A stretch of DNA of 64,000 nt from Pterois miles (Eukaryota; Chordata; Actinopteri; Perciformes; Scorpaenidae): contig CAMQGK010000514.1 in NCBI GenBank assembly GCA_947000775.1, forward strand, positions 5,418,501 through 5,482,500, given 5' to 3'. The position numbers were made by a program, and so were the translations under genes. This document shows positions 11,796 to 25,900 of this stretch, piece by piece; the stretch's first letter is position 1; every line of letters begins with the position of its first letter. The notes under the pieces are model-generated. The model made no database searches. It was not told where the DNA came from and saw only the letters and a list, made by a program, of their open reading frames with translations.

Positions 11796-14487
11796 TTATA
11801 TCACTTTGGTGGCAAAGAGGATGATGAGGATAACAATGATCAGCACAATCACGCCGATAATAATCATCATTTTAATGTTTTTCCACCAGTATTTCCTGGC
11901 GACCCGTGTGGATGTTCTTTGGAACGAGTCAGCCTGTAAAGAAACAGAAGTCTAATAAAACACCAGCGAAGTACCTTCACCCCTTTCTTAAAGGGAAACT
12001 CCACCAATTATATATTGAAGTCTGTTAGTAGGTGTGAAAAATGTTGTATTATGGCTTCAGTGCCTCCAGAGGGAGTTTTGTGAAAACTAATATCTAAATC
12101 TCAAATGAAAATAATTTGGAGGTGTGGTGTTAGAAAGGAGTGAGACCTCTACAGCTTGTTACTCATCTCTGCTGGCAGCTAGAGGCTCCAGGGTCATGTC
12201 TAGAAGGTAACCTGCAAATTGCGAAATCTGATCTGAGATATGCAAAAACTCAAAGAAGACTCGCTGCCCCTGATGAGCTATCTTAACCTTAACTATTCAA
12301 GATCAAAGCCGAACCTTAACCGTCTCTTAAGAGTTCCCCCAACTTGCAGGTTCTCTTCTAGACCACTACCAGGCTCCAGGCTACATTAGCCGCCGCTAGC
12401 GTAACACACTCGAATCCCAGACAGAAACGATTACCGGACGCCAGTAAAACATCTGTCTAAAAAGAACCGTACAAAAGTAAATGCTATGCTATTGTCATAT
12501 TCTGCTGAAATGGCCTGTGAAGAGCAGTAAAATATTATAAAAAGCATTTTCAGTCTAAAATGGCAGCAGCGGCTGTTGTCTTTGCTCTTTGCCTAATGTT
12601 GCCAGTCGAGTTGCATGGTGGGTAATGAGGGGCCAGATGTTTTTGGCCAGAAAGAAAAATAAGTGTAGTAAAAAAGATGATAATTCTGGTTCTGCTGCAC
12701 TGATTTTATCCACCATGAATCTAATAGTGTCATAGGACTGCAATGCTAAATCGGTGGAGTACTCCTTTAAGTAAAAGTCCTGCATTCAATTAGTACAGAA
12801 GTACTAACAGTGACATGTACTCAAAGGTAGAAGAACTCGTTCTGCAGAAAAATGTGACCTACACATTTGAACTACAATAAAATCTGCAGTCAGCTACTGT
12901 AGTCTAGTGCTTGCCACCCCAGGGCTCGTCCCTCCATGGGGTCACCAGATAAATGAGATGATTAACAGGACAAGAAAGAAGAAGAAACTGAAGTCTTAAG
13001 CACAAATTAGTTTTAAGTTGTTGGACGTTTCTCAGTTTTTTGCCTTTTTGTTAAATACTGGATAAATTCACCTCTTTGGACTTCAGTTATTTGGAAAGTT
13101 TGGAGGGAAAATGTCTGATTAGCTCCTAATGAAACAAAGGGCTGCAACTAGACCGATTATTTTTGTCATATGGCAAAAAGGTTTGAAGCCATGGTATTTT
13201 AGAAATGTGTAGCCTTTGTTGTTTTCATGTTAAATCTTAATCTGAAAAGTAACTACTCACTATAGCAAGTAAAAAGTACAATATTTCCCTCTGAAATGTA
13301 CGTGTAAAGTAACATAAAAGTACAAAGTACAAGTATCTTAAAATTTTACTTAAAGTGCCTGTGTGTAACATCTACAGAGACCTATTAGCAGAAATGGAAT
13401 ATAATATTTAAAACTGTGTTTTCATCAGTGTATAATCACCTGAAACGAGAGGAAAGAATTGTTAGCTTAGAATGAGCTCTTAATATCTCCTCTTCACAGA
13501 GTCTACCATGTTTCTACAGCAGCCCAGAACAGACAAACCAGACACAAACAAGCCTTCCATGTTTTTATGTTACCTGACGTTAACGAAGGTAACGTGAGCT
13601 GCAGATTGCTAAACCGTGGTGCCGCGAGCTGGCATCTGTTGCTCCAGAAGTGTTGTTATGATCAGGATGACCTCTGAGCGAGGATATTACCACCGTTTTA
13701 CACACTGCAGCGCACGTTACCTCAGTCTCGGAAAGAGAGGAGTGAGCGGAGCGACACAGTTGGTTGCAATCTGCAACCACACCGCTAGATGCTGCCAAAT
13801 CTTAAACACTGTCCCTTTCATTACAGTACTTTAGCAAACTTAGTTACTTTCCCCCACTGTAAAACACATTTTTCTACCTTCCTTTTTGTTTTAATGAGTC
13901 ATGCTATATATGAAAAGTTAATCTATATCAGCATAGAGCGTTCACCCTCATGATCAGATACTTACAGATGCCTGCAGATCATCGGTCTTGCCGATCAGAT
14001 CATCTAATCTTTCCCCCCTCTCCAGCACTTTGCTGATGTTGTTTGTCAGAATAACTTTAACCTCGTTGACCTGACCTTGCACCTGGTCGAGTTTAGCCGA
14101 CGAGCCAGAGGCCGGAGGCTGAGAGCGTGGGTCAGCCTGAGAAAAATGGGGAGAAATTGTTTGATTTTTGTGCCATCAATGACAAACTCTGCATGTTTAC
14201 CAGCATGCAAACCTCACTGGAAGTCAAACATATAAGCAACAACATGTAGTCACAGTTTTTAACTGACCAAACCTCACTTCCTGGGTGCTATCAAGTGAGT
14301 TGGTTTGACTGAGGCCTGTGTGATTGTCACATGAAAACCTCCAACACTGTTTACAAAGTAAAGCTGGTGAAGTGCAACATGGACAGACCATTGGAGAATG
14401 ATTTAAGGTAAAACAATCAGCGATATAAAAAAAATACAAACTACTTAACTTAACTACACCTCCTTGTAAAAAAGTACCACTTACCAT
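11796..14487 (-). CDS. vamp8: VAMP8-like R-SNARE (endobrevin), 3 coding exons
   Basis: Exons 14487-14485 (only the ATG), 14136-13966 and 11933-11796 encode 103 residues. A short Pro/Ser-rich head (ADPRSQPPASGSSAK) precedes the SNARE motif from LDQVQGQVNEVK to VARKYWW. The central zero-layer residue is Arg in VLERGERLDDL, marking an R-SNARE. A C-terminal anchor of about 22 hydrophobic residues (MMIIIGVIVLIIVILIILFA) follows WWKN and is nearly the end of the protein. R-SNAREs of this group sit in late-endosome, lysosome or secretory-granule membranes and zip with Q-SNAREs to fuse vesicles. The SVARKxWWKN region and length favour VAMP8 over VAMP2/3/5. Adjacent MAT2A-like and VAMP8 genes match the human neighbours at 2p11. 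A VAMP3- or VAMP5-type paralogue remains possible. Confidence 0.8.
11934..13965 (-). other. vamp8 intron 2 with nested repeats
   Basis: This 2-kb intron contains scraps of the 'aagtac...ttactt' repeat (12775-12850, 13250-13350) and a TTAA element (13354-13818). The stretch 12000-12770 looks like further dispersed repeat, with a short reading frame only on the minus strand. No coding exon is visible. Confidence 0.5.
13354..13818. mobile_element. TTAA miniature DNA element, copy 2
   Basis: Begins directly after TTAA (13350-13353) and shares with copy 1 the blocks 'cctctgagcgagg', 'gttggttgcaatctgcaacc' and 'aaagagaggagtgagcgg'. The right end (cactgtcccttt) is decayed and its TTAA is lost. It sits in the same dispersed repeat that hosts copy 1. 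Confidence 0.55.
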
Positions 14488-17400
14488 AGCAGCAGCTCTG
14501 TTTCTCAGTCACAGCAACAAAACAACTCATAAAGGCCTCCACAAAGTCCTGTTATCCAGTTCTACCAGTATGATAAACAAACGCAGCGATCTGTGCTTCT
14601 TGTGACTGCATGAGTCATACAGTAAAAGCTGAACAAACGCCTGCTGAAGGTTGCAGCTCACGTATGTTAATCATTAACTACCTGTTGCCTCAATCATAGT
14701 CTCATTGGCTCACCAGAAGCCAGTCATTGTTGCTTCGAAAAGCTCAAGTCAGATCATGAACAAGCAGAAGTTTCATTTCCTGCTTTTCTTGAACTGTTAC
14801 CACCAATTTAACAACGATTTTAGACTTAAAACAACACAGTTCAGTTTAAAACATATGTTAGTTCCACTTCTATTTGATTTACATACCATCAGCTGTCAGA
14901 GCAACAGACGCAGGCCAGTGGTGAGCTGATATGTCCGGGCAAAGGGCTCCGTTTTCAGCACAGAGATATTTGCAAGACAATAAAAGGGTGAAGTCACTCG
15001 GTTGCTCCACTTCATTTCCTCATCCTGTGTTGTGCAGCTTGTTATTTCAGCAACCAGTGACGGTTTATGTATGCAAATATGCTTCATCTGTGCTGCTCTG
15101 AAGCCTGAGTTTAGCACTGCGTACCTGCACTCCTTAAAGGATTACTAGATTTTTTTATGCACAGTTGGCAAGGCCAGTTTATTTATATAGTACATTTAAT
15201 ACACAGGCAGCATCAGTTTTTTCATAAGTTAAAGTAAAAGTACAAAAGTATTCTTGGAAAAATGTGCTTAAAGGTAACAAAAGCAATGTACTCAATGTAG
15301 AACAATATCTACTGCTCACTATTATACATTATATTTACTGATTATTATGACTTTAACGTGTAAGCATTGTGCTGTTGTAGTTGTTGAGGTGGAGGTGGTT
15401 ATTTTGATATTTAAATTCTATTTTATAGGCAATTTTGTAATTAGATTTATAACAATGCAATGTCTTGTATAAACTTTACTACTAATAATAATAGTTAGTA
15501 GAGTTAATAATTAATAGTTAATAGAGGAGTAAAAGTAGAAGGTAGTATAAAATGTCAAGTAAAATACAAGGCAATATTTGATTTAGTCCTCAATTTTTTA
15601 ATTTATCCAAAATTTAGTTTATGACCAAATTCCTGCAAAACTAATAATAATCATATTTCTATTAACCTCTGCTGTAGCTACTGTGCTCATTAGCCGATAT
15701 CAGCATGCTACATGCCAAGCTAAGAGGTGAACAGGCCAACATTACAACTGCTCATTGTGAGCATGTTAGCATGCTGTGAGAAGCACATATGGTAAACATT
15801 TTATTGAATAGATATCACCATGAAATTTCCCCAGTTGATCACTTACTTTAAAACAATTATTTATTGTATTACAAGACTGATGTTAGATGCAAATGAGCGA
15901 TTATCTGATCAGATAATTGCTAATTTGCATTCATTTCCAGAACAGAAATCTGAACACTGGATAAAGCCAGGTTCAAAATTCTTGTTTTAAGATAAGATAA
16001 GATAAGATGAACCTTTATTATTATATATAATTTTATATTAGAGATAAAGGTTTTTACAGAGGCAGTTATGGGTATCTCTTTTTATCACTCCAAAAATCAG
16101 CTTTGTTTTTAGGAAACTGTTGTATGAATCAGTGTGTTTTCTGAAATGTTATGTTTAAATATGCAAATGAGGTATTATCTAAAGAAATCTACAGATGCAT
16201 GTAAAAAAGTAGTAAAATAAAAACCTAAATGTGTATTTTGGATGTTTTCTTTCCATTAGTCTAAAAGAAAATATGTTATGGATTCAAAACAGCCCAAAAT
16301 CTCAAAATTGACCAATGCATGAAAATACAGTCGGATCTTGCTTCTGATTCCAAGTAACTCAGTGTGAAATCCGTCTTCACCACTTTTTGTTCCACTATTT
16401 CTGCTTTTTCCTCTCGTGCGTTGCAACACAACAACCAAAATGTGTGAACAGCAGTATCATCAGAAGGGAAGTAGAGATCAGGGTGAGGAGAAAGAGGAAT
16501 AACTAGCATAAGTAATCGTTTTAACAGCAGTGATTTATCCATAAAGTGTATTAGTATGTCAAATCTTAATCTGAAAAGCAACCAGTCTCAGTCAGATAAA
16601 TGTAGTGGAGTGGTAGTAAAAAGTAACAGAAAATGGAAACACTCAAGTGAAGTACAAGTACCTTAAGACTGTACAGACCTTGAGTTAATGTACTCAGTTT
16701 AATAGTTAATTTGCAGCATTAATATTATGTTATAATTACCATTTCCCCTTTTGTTTTGTGTATTTGTTTCTGGAAGACGTCTTATTTAATGTTAAATACA
16801 CAGTGGTGATGTAAGTATACAGTATTTGTTTGAACCCAAAGTGACACCTTCACAATGACTGACAGCCTAAAACCGCCAAATTATTTATTTATTTATTCTG
16901 TGTTGTGATTTGATAAATCGACTTATAGTTTCAGGTTCATGTGTTTTGTGTGCAAAAATCTTAATTTGTAAACTAGTATAAGCTGTCAAATAAATGAAGT
17001 GTAGTAAAAAAAAAAAAAATAATAAAAAATCTGAAATGTAGCTAGTGGAGTAAAAGTAGAGAGGGACATGAGAACGAAATACTCAAGTATCTCAAATTTG
17101 CACAGAATTACAGTAAATGTACTACACATTCAACCATTGCTTGTATTACAAAACTAGAACTGACAGTATTACTTGAAGAAGTGTTAAGATATTTTACTAG
17201 TAAGTAAAAGTAGCAATACCACAATTTAATAATACTTTTTAAAAATAGATGCTGGTAAAGGTGAAGGTAATTTTACTTTATAGATGACTGTGTAGCTTAA
17301 CTTGTTATAATAATATATTGTATACTATTATTAGTATATTATTAGTTGATTTATATTTTGCTTATTAATCTAAATCAGCAAAGTAACAAAAGCTATCAAG

Positions 17401-18987
17401 TAAATGTAGTGCAGTAAAAAAAAATCTATAATCTAATCTCATCTAAAATCTATATCTATATGAATTTACCCAGGGGTCAAATAGAGTACATTGTCACATT
17501 CATGTATGTCAGTTAAACAGGCCAATAAATACCTTGATAGTATTTTGTTAGTACTGCTATATGTACTTTCCTGATAAAGAGGATCTGGCCATGAGTCATA
17601 TTAACTGAACACTGGGAGTGTGTTGCACTTTGATTTATGCTTGCCAAATACTAAAGAAACTGTGTGGACATACAGTATTATTGCTTGAAGTCAAATAGAA
17701 ATATATAAATTAATGTTCTATTACGTTGAATAATCATCGAAACCAATAGTGAAGATAAAGTGTGCAGTATTTGTTATGAAAGTGCAGTATGCAGCCTGTC
17801 CATGTTGGCTGTGCCTTACATAAATAATCATAGTAAATATGGACTTAAACACATCTTGATCACATGTACAATATACTGCTTTTCATACTGGCCCTGCAAT
17901 AAATCTTACTTTGGTGAGGTTTATGATGTTTTTTTCAGCTGTGGGCCACACAGGTGTTCACTTGACTCTGTGGGAAACACTTTCTGCGACTGCAGTCAGT
18001 GTCATAAACACCGCACCTTACATTATACTGCAATCGGTGTTTTGTCCTTTTACATAAGACTGATCGTTTAGGAGACACCTTTGGATATAATGAAACGTCC
18101 TAATGAAGTTCATCTTATTTTATCTTATCTTAATCCAATACAACAACACAAATTATGTGGTATGTTTTACAGGCAAACTCGTAATCTGTAATGTAGGTCA
18201 ATTTGGCTGTTAAATAAGAGTAACAGGAGGAAAATACAATACTATTTTACTTTAAAATGTGTGAAATTTGCAGAATCTGATTAATAATACAAAATATAAA
18301 TCAATTGTTAAATTATATCTTACTATAGATTATCCACCAAGCAAAGTAAGTAAAATTAATTCCAGCGATAGCAGCACCAACATTAAAACAATGCATACAT
18401 TAATACATCATTAATTATAATCCAATAATATATGATTCTGGGATGGGTCATACTGCTAATGAATATCATAATATATAAGGACAATGCAGCTGCACACAGT
18501 TCCAATACAAGGCATGAAACTGATGTGCTGCACAGAGAGTTTATAGCTCTGATGCTAATTTTTCAACTCGTTTACATGTACAGTGTAATTAAAATATACA
18601 GTTTTCTGTGCGTTAAAACCACAATACACTACAAATATGGAAACACAATAACATACACATCACACAATACACAGTCTACCATAACACACTAATACACCTT
18701 GGTAATTTCACAGTACAGTTTCGAATACAACTTGTGTTTTAGTGTTTCCCTACACTGTGGTATTTATATTTATTTTACATATTTTTATTTTATTCCTTAA
18801 TTGAATTTTTATTCTGTTTAACATTTTTTGTTTGCTCTATTTTCTTTTTATCTTATTTTATTGATGCATTTATTTTATTTTGTGTATATACAGTATATAT
18901 ATGTTTTATTTTAATATTTAATTTAAATTTGTTTATTCGATTTTTTTTATCTTATTTAATGATGCCTTTATGTTATGTTCTTTGCAT

Positions 18988-18989
<2 letters not shown>

Positions 18990-19068
<79 letters not shown>

Positions 19069-19165
19069 ATATATATATGTGTGTGTGTGTGTATATATAT
19101 ATATATGTGTGTGTGTATATATATACATATATAAATATACATACATATATATACATATAATTTTG
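18990..19165. repeat. Compound (AT)n/(GT)n microsatellite
   Basis: Alternating AT and GT dinucleotide blocks, with three GT blocks separated by AT blocks. This is potential Z-DNA-prone sequence. Reading frames here are artefacts. Confidence 0.97.
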
Positions 19166-19479
19166 TATTTTATTTTGCATGTACTTATAGTATATTTTTA
19201 TATATATTTATTTTAACTTACTCTATTTTTAAAAGTTTATTTTGCATTTATTTTATTTTGTGTGTGTATATATATATATATATAATTTTATTATAGATTT
19301 TATTTTGTGTTTTTAAATTTATTTATTTAGTTTTCCTTTTAACAATTTATGTACAACAAAACAAATACAAGTAGGTATATCATTATTAAAACGTAGAGTG
19401 AAAAAACAAGACAAAATAAAAAATAAAAATAAAATAAATACAATAAAAATAAATACATAAAAATATCAATAAAATTAAT

Positions 19480-19513
19480 AAAATTTTATTTTATTTTATT
19501 TTATTTTATTTTA
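19480..19513. repeat. (TTTTA)n pentanucleotide repeat
   Basis: About seven TTTTA units immediately upstream of the CpG-richer promoter of the mat2a-like gene. Confidence 0.9.
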
Positions 19514-19930
19514 CGTGTTGCGTCAGCGCCATCTTGAGGCTGTCCGCGCTGCTGCCTGAAGGACTTCTCAATGTAAACATTAACATTCCTCCTTGAGACC
19601 CCACAGCCGTTTACAGAGAGACCACCGACCAGGAAACGAGCACCTAACGGTGTGTATTTATCAGTCTATTACTTTTATTAAATTATTATTATTATTATGA
19701 ACCGTGCACGGCGACGGGTGAAACGTTGCACCAGCTCTTTACCATTTAATGCGCCTGTCTTAAATCCTCTTTACTACCGTTCACGTGCTCCTTAGCTTAA
19801 CCGTCAGAGTTAATTATTGTTTATTGTTTATTGTTTCTAATCAGAGTCGGCGGACATCAGGAGGAGTTTACCCTCGAGGTGCTGCGGTGCCGTTAAATTC
19901 AACTTTCCTGCACCGACCGACGGGCTGAAG

Positions 19931-22900
19931 ATGAACCCGAGCGGAGCCCGCAGCAGCGGGAGGACTTTCCTCTTCACGTCCGAGTCCGTCGGAGAAGGAC
20001 ACTCCGGTAACGTTACTCTGCTCATGTTACAGCTGTGTGTGTACTACTGTCCCAGTACACTGTGTACATGTCTGGACACGGTCAGTCATTCAAGTAGTAA
20101 CACCACAGTGTACAAATACTCTCCTACAAGTAAAAGTCCTGCTTTCAAAATCTTTATTTATTCTGAATTTGAAACGTTTCATGCACATTATATGTACGCT
20201 TTTTTTTAGCTGTTTTTTTATTATTTCCCTCAATATTTATTAAACTAAAAGTCAATAAAGTGCATACAAATGATTAAATCACATTCAGTAAGCTCTGAAA
20301 AGTGTCATTAATAATCTCAGTATTCAAAAACATATGTATGATAAAGTGTAACCTCTGTCTTATAAATGTCTGACTTTGTGTTCACAGATAAAATGTGTGA
20401 TCAGATCAGCGATGCTGTGCTCGATGCGTATCTGAGTCAAGACCCCGACTCTAAAGTGGCCTGTGGTGAGTTTTCTGTCTAATGATACTGATGTTTATGG
20501 CTTGTGTTGAGGTTTCACAGGAGTACACCGAATATAATGTAGGTCTGTTTATTCACCGCTCATCTTTTCATTCTTCTCGATCAATAATCTGTCTCTGAAC
20601 TAAACTGGAAAGCAGCATGAGAGGGTTTTAAAAATCAAATCTAAACTGCAGTGCTGTGAAAAAGTATTTGCCCCCTTCATGATTTCTTATATTTTAGCAC
20701 ATTTGTCACACTTAAATGTTTCAGATCATCAAACAAGTTTTAACATATGAGTTTCTTCCCTTTTGCTCAAAGTTCAGTCCAGTGCTTTGGAGTGAGGTTG
20801 CATGAGGTACCTATCATCATTCGTCAGTGTATTACCAACAGTAGATGACGGTCGGCTCGCCCCCAGTGTGAAGAAACAGAAGAAAATCAATGTACTGCTG
20901 TGGACGGGGACAGCAGCAAAACATGCTCAGACACCCACTAGAAAAGGTCAATATCAGTTTAAGTGTACGCTATGTTTAGAATATTTTCACCGCTTTAACT
21001 TGCTGTCAGACAGCCCTTTTTGACGGGAACTGAAGCCGTTATCTCCTCAAAGCCACCGGAGTCCACTGACAACACGTCATTTTAGTAAAGCAGAAATAAG
21101 CGAAGTCACACAATAACATAAATAAACGAACCGATTGAGGCAGCGGTAGACCAGCAACTCCCATGTTCTGCAAGGCGATAGCATAGATAACAGCTTCAGT
21201 TCCCCTGTGGAAACAAAGACCGTATACCTGTCTCACAGCAAGTAAACGGGTGAAAATATTCTAAATATACACTTAAACTGATATTGGTTCTTTTTGGTGT
21301 CTAAAATATGTTTTGCTGTGACCCCTGTCCACAGCAGCAGTACATATCTTTGGTCCTGTGCTGGTACTCCTGTCTGTTTCTCCAAATTGGGGGTATGCAG
21401 ACCACCATCTATTGCAGGTAATATACTGACTATAGATAAGTACCTCATGTCCCACTTCAAAACACCTGAACTGTCCCTTTATTTCCCTCTGAAACATCTT
21501 AACTAGCAGTAAATGTAGTGTTTTTCCTCAGAAATTCCCTTTGTGCTCTCTTCTTGTGTGACTTTTTCAGTTTATTTTCTGTGAAGCTGCTTCAGACACA
21601 GAAAGTATGATAATGCAGTACATCCAGACATAAAATAGTTTGTTCTACATGATACACAAAGTAGTCGGATTCTTGTCCAGTAAAAACATAATGTTTTGTT
21701 GCAGAATGTGTGGCGAAGACGGGCATGATTTTACTGGTCGGAGAGGTGACGTCTAAGGCCATCGTGGATCTCCAGTCAGTGGTCCGAAATACTGTCAAGA
21801 AGATTGGCTATGATGACTCTTCAAAAGGTTGGATTCTTATTTAATAACTTTAGTTTGTGCATCATTTTCCCAGGAATTTAAGTGAATGAGTCCCAACTGT
21901 GATTTGCAGGTTTTGACTATAAGACCTGCAATGTGTTGGTGGCGCTGGAGCCACAGTGTGTGGAGATAACAGACTGTGTGTTTGAAGGCAGGGATCAGGA
22001 AGACATCGGTGCCGGGGACCAGGTTCAGTATTTCACCTTTAAACCCTCAACTTTATCCAAACTACAACATTTATTATTTTATGTTATGAAAAGGGTGTTG
22101 AATGCTGTTGAGTGTTTATCTGAATATGACACTTTTGACATGACTGCTCAGACTTGGTTTCCATCTTTATCGGTGTGCTTGTCTCCTCAGGGTTTGATGT
22201 TTGGCTATGCCACCGATGAGACCGAGGAGTGCATGCCGTTAACCATCCTTCTGGCTCACAAACTCAACCATAGGATGAAGGAGCTGTCACTCAACGGAGA
22301 GTGTCCTTGGATACGGCCAGACTCCAAATCGCAAGTGAGCCATCTTAAAAGCCTACATGCTGCATCCACACTGGTGGATTAAGGGTTAAAGGCACCAACC
22401 ATGAATGAAAACTTTCCTGGTTTGACTCTAACCTTTGTTGCATGACATTTTCCGTCCTTCTTTTAAGATAAGATAAGATAAGATATTCCTTTATTGGTCC
22501 CACAGTGGAGAAATTCACACGTTACAGCAAGCCTAAAATGTCAGGCAGTGGGATGGGAGGCAGCAGGACCCAAATGCAGACAATCCAGACAGAAAGGAAC
22601 AGTTCCGTGATTAATTGACGAAGCTTACAGGCAGGTACAGGTTCAGGTTCAGGTTCAGGTTCAGGTGGCTTGAAAACAAAGGCATGAAGCAACACATGAC
22701 TATGTTTACATGCACACTAATATTCCAGTATAAATCTGAACATGACACTATTTTGAATTTGTCAGGTATGGGTCACGTAAACAGCATTTTCAGTTTGGAT
22801 ATTCTGAATTAGGCCTTACTCCAAATGGAGCATTTTCCGATTAAGACGTAATATGCCGATGTTATTCAGGTTTTAGGAGCATTCTTTGGACATGTATACA

Positions 22901-25900
22901 GCACATTCAGAACATGTGTCTCAACTGAGGTTTTTACAGCAGTTTGTGAGACACAGTCTGTTTACTGTCAGCTCTGTGTTGAACACAAACAAGCTAGCTA
23001 GCAGTTTGCAGAGTTGCATGCCTAAAAGAAAAGCCCACAATTCTGGTCAGAAGTAGTAACACTCCTAAGCAATATGAAAGACATGGACATCAAAGGGGGC
23101 GGCAGGGGGGGGTGGTGGTTGGGGTGGTGGCCCCAAGGAGGGGGGCAGGGGGTCGGAAGCGGGGGTGGGGGTTTTTTGGGGGGGGGGTGGGTGTTCTCCC
23201 CGGGGGAGGGGGGGGGTTCTCGGGGGGCGCTTCTCCCACACCAGCAGCGGGTTAATTGATTACTCTAAATTGCGAGGGGATATGAAAGACATGGTTGTCT
23301 GTCTCTATGTGCCCTGCGATGGATGGCGGGCTGTCCAGGGGGAGCCCCCCCCCCCCCCCCTAAGAGGGGGGGGGGGCGCCCCCCCCCCCGACATCAACAG
23401 GGTAGAGTTGACAATGGATGGATGGATGGATGGACATCAACAGGAGTTTGGATATGTGCAAATATCGCAGTGCTAACCTTTTCAAGAAGATGGTGAAAGG
23501 AATGAAAGAGGGAAGACTGTGTTAACATGGTCAAGTCCACCACCGGTTACGTTAATCAGGGTATGCACAGTTATGTCAACGCAAATATTAGTTGAATATT
23601 CATTTTCATAATGAATGTGGCCAGGAGCAGGTGGAGATTGGCAGGTTTAAATACTGTGAGGGGAGATTGGGGATTGATGAAGAGGCACTATGTTACAGAA
23701 GCTCTGTCTGAAATCCTGTCTTATCTCAGTTTAGGATGACATTTAGGGTTTTTGGTATTACAGGAACATGGCTCCAGCTGCATGTAGGAAAAAATCTTAT
23801 CTTAAATTAGGTTAGGAAGTCAGCTATTACAGAACCATTCCAAGTCAGGAATCCAAAATTACAGTGGGATCACATAAACCCTGCCCTGAATTCAAAATAC
23901 CTACCAAAAATGGCAGCAGCACTGTTATTAGGTTTGTCTGGCAATGAAGATGGGGAACAATGTGAACACTGAAATATGATGACTGAATGGCTACTCAAAC
24001 CATATAGTAACACTTTAAATTTGAATTATATACCATGTATTAAAGTGTATACTATATCAGCTGACAAGACACTTAGTTTTGAATTTAATCGACGTGTTCT
24101 GAGCTGATAGTTGAGAAGAAAATTTTCCCAAAAAGTGGGTTTTCCTCTCATCCGCTGACACGATTAGTGCCTCTGAACCCTTGTAGCTGAAACTGAACAC
24201 CCGTCTTTTTTGCCCAGGGTGGACATGATGGACTTGTCTGTGACAGGTGAGAACTGTTGATATTTCGGCTTGTCCATCTTGAGTAGCCTACCTGTCATTC
24301 TGTTCAAGGGTACAGGCATGACAGGATGAGTGATTGAAGAATCAAATGCACATTTCTAGGTAGGATTTCTTTAGTTAAGATAAGACAGGAGGTCTGAAAT
24401 AGAAAGAAAGAAAGAAAGAAAGAAAGATATTCCTTTATTAGTCCCACAGTGGGGAAATTCAGTTTTTACACTCTGTTTTTCACACACAGTACATATACAT
24501 GCGTCAATGGAGAGATGTCAGAGTGATGGGGCTGCTCCTGACAAGCGCCCAGAGCAGTTGGGGGTTTGGTGCCTTGCTCAGGGGCACCTCGGCAGTGCCC
24601 AAGGGGTAAACTGGCTCCACTCCAGCTGGTTGGTCTTGGTCCATGGGGGTCTTGAACCCGTGACGTCCGCGTCCTAACCCAAGTCCTTACAGACTGAGCT
24701 ACTGCCGCCCCGAGGACACAGACATGAGTTTAGGAATTGCTCCTGTAATAGGGAAATAGGATTTTTCTTGTCTTTGAAATTTAAGTTAAGATGAGGCAAG
24801 CAGTTAGGATATTTTTCTGTAAGGAGACCCCAGGTGGATGTAGGAGTAAGGTGACTGGGACTGGTGGGAAAATCCAAGGGCATGTGGTGGATGGATTGGT
24901 AAAGTCCAGAGAGTTCATATGGTAATGCATATTGGGGGAAGTGAGAAGTGGCTGGAGACAGACATTGTGACATCAAATATGCCCCAAAAAGTCTACTATA
25001 TCTGCACTGAGCTGTTAGCTTTGAGATTGTGGAGTAAAGAGTTTCCTTTTAGCTTCTTTCCCTGTTTTCTGCAGGTCACAGTGGAGTATAGAGACAACGT
25101 GGGAGCCATGGAGCCTCTGCGTGTTCACACTGTGGTCATCTCAGTACAACACGGCCCGGACATCACCCTGGAGGACATCAGATGCAACCTGATGGAGAAA
25201 GTTGTGAAGGTCGTCATCCCCGCCAAATACTTGGATGAGAAGACCATCTACCATCTACTGCCAAGTGGGAAATTCCTTGTAGGTGGCCCACAGGTGAGTG
25301 AGGACTAAACAACAGAAGGGAAATGTAATTTAAAAATTTTAAGAAAGATAAATCAATGTGTGCTGTTTTTGTAACATTAGGGTGATGCAGGACTCACAGG
25401 GCGCAAAATCATAGTGGACACATATGGAGGATGGGGTGGGCACGGAGGAGGGGCTTTCTCCGGAAAAGACTACTCCAAAGTGGATCGGTCTGGCGCTTAT
25501 GCGGCACGCTGGGTCGCCAAGTCTTTGGTCAAAGCCGGACTGTGCAGGAGAGCCCTCGTTCAGGTGAGGAGGTTTATAAAGCTGCACTTGTTACTCACTT
25601 TTTGTGTAATAATACTTCTACTAATAATACTGCGTGTTTCCTCAGTGACTACAAATCTTAAAACTAAACTGAACAAAATGATTCAAATCACCAAATTAAT
25701 TTGTAAATTCCATCTCTATCTGAAAATGGAAACTGATTTAATAAATTCAACAATGCAGTCGTGGTATTTTCAACACTTCATTCCATATAAAGTGATATTG
25801 TCCTATTTCAGTCACTGTGGGTTCACAGTATGTGTGTTCATGTCCCAGCCAAACTGTACTTTGTAGTAATATACAAGTGCCACAAGAAGGCAGTAGATAC

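Larger units (their letters stand above)
14488..19930. other. Repeat-rich spacer between vamp8 and the mat2a-like gene
   Basis: This 5.4 kb separates the divergently transcribed vamp8 and mat2a-like genes. It holds copies of the 'aagtac/ttactcaagta' repeat (15220-15560, 16600-16690, 17040-17250), a SINE-tail scrap with (AAGAT)n near 15988-16015, AT/GT microsatellites (18990-19165, 19261-19285) and a (TTTTA)n run. The last 400 bp before the gene (19510-19930) becomes CpG-richer, as expected for its promoter and 5' UTR. I found no convincing gene between 15.1 and 19.5 kb. Confidence 0.6.

Noticed and set aside
18929..19216. Ile-Tyr/Cys-Val reading frames
   Set aside because: Product of the AT/GT microsatellite.
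23074..23476. Glycine-rich small protein
   Set aside because: Lies in a repeat with collapsed G and C runs; not a gene.
24660..24712. tRNA-like gene with A and B boxes
   Set aside because: It is the head of a SINE found at least three times in the window, with no acceptor-stem pairing of a functional tRNA.
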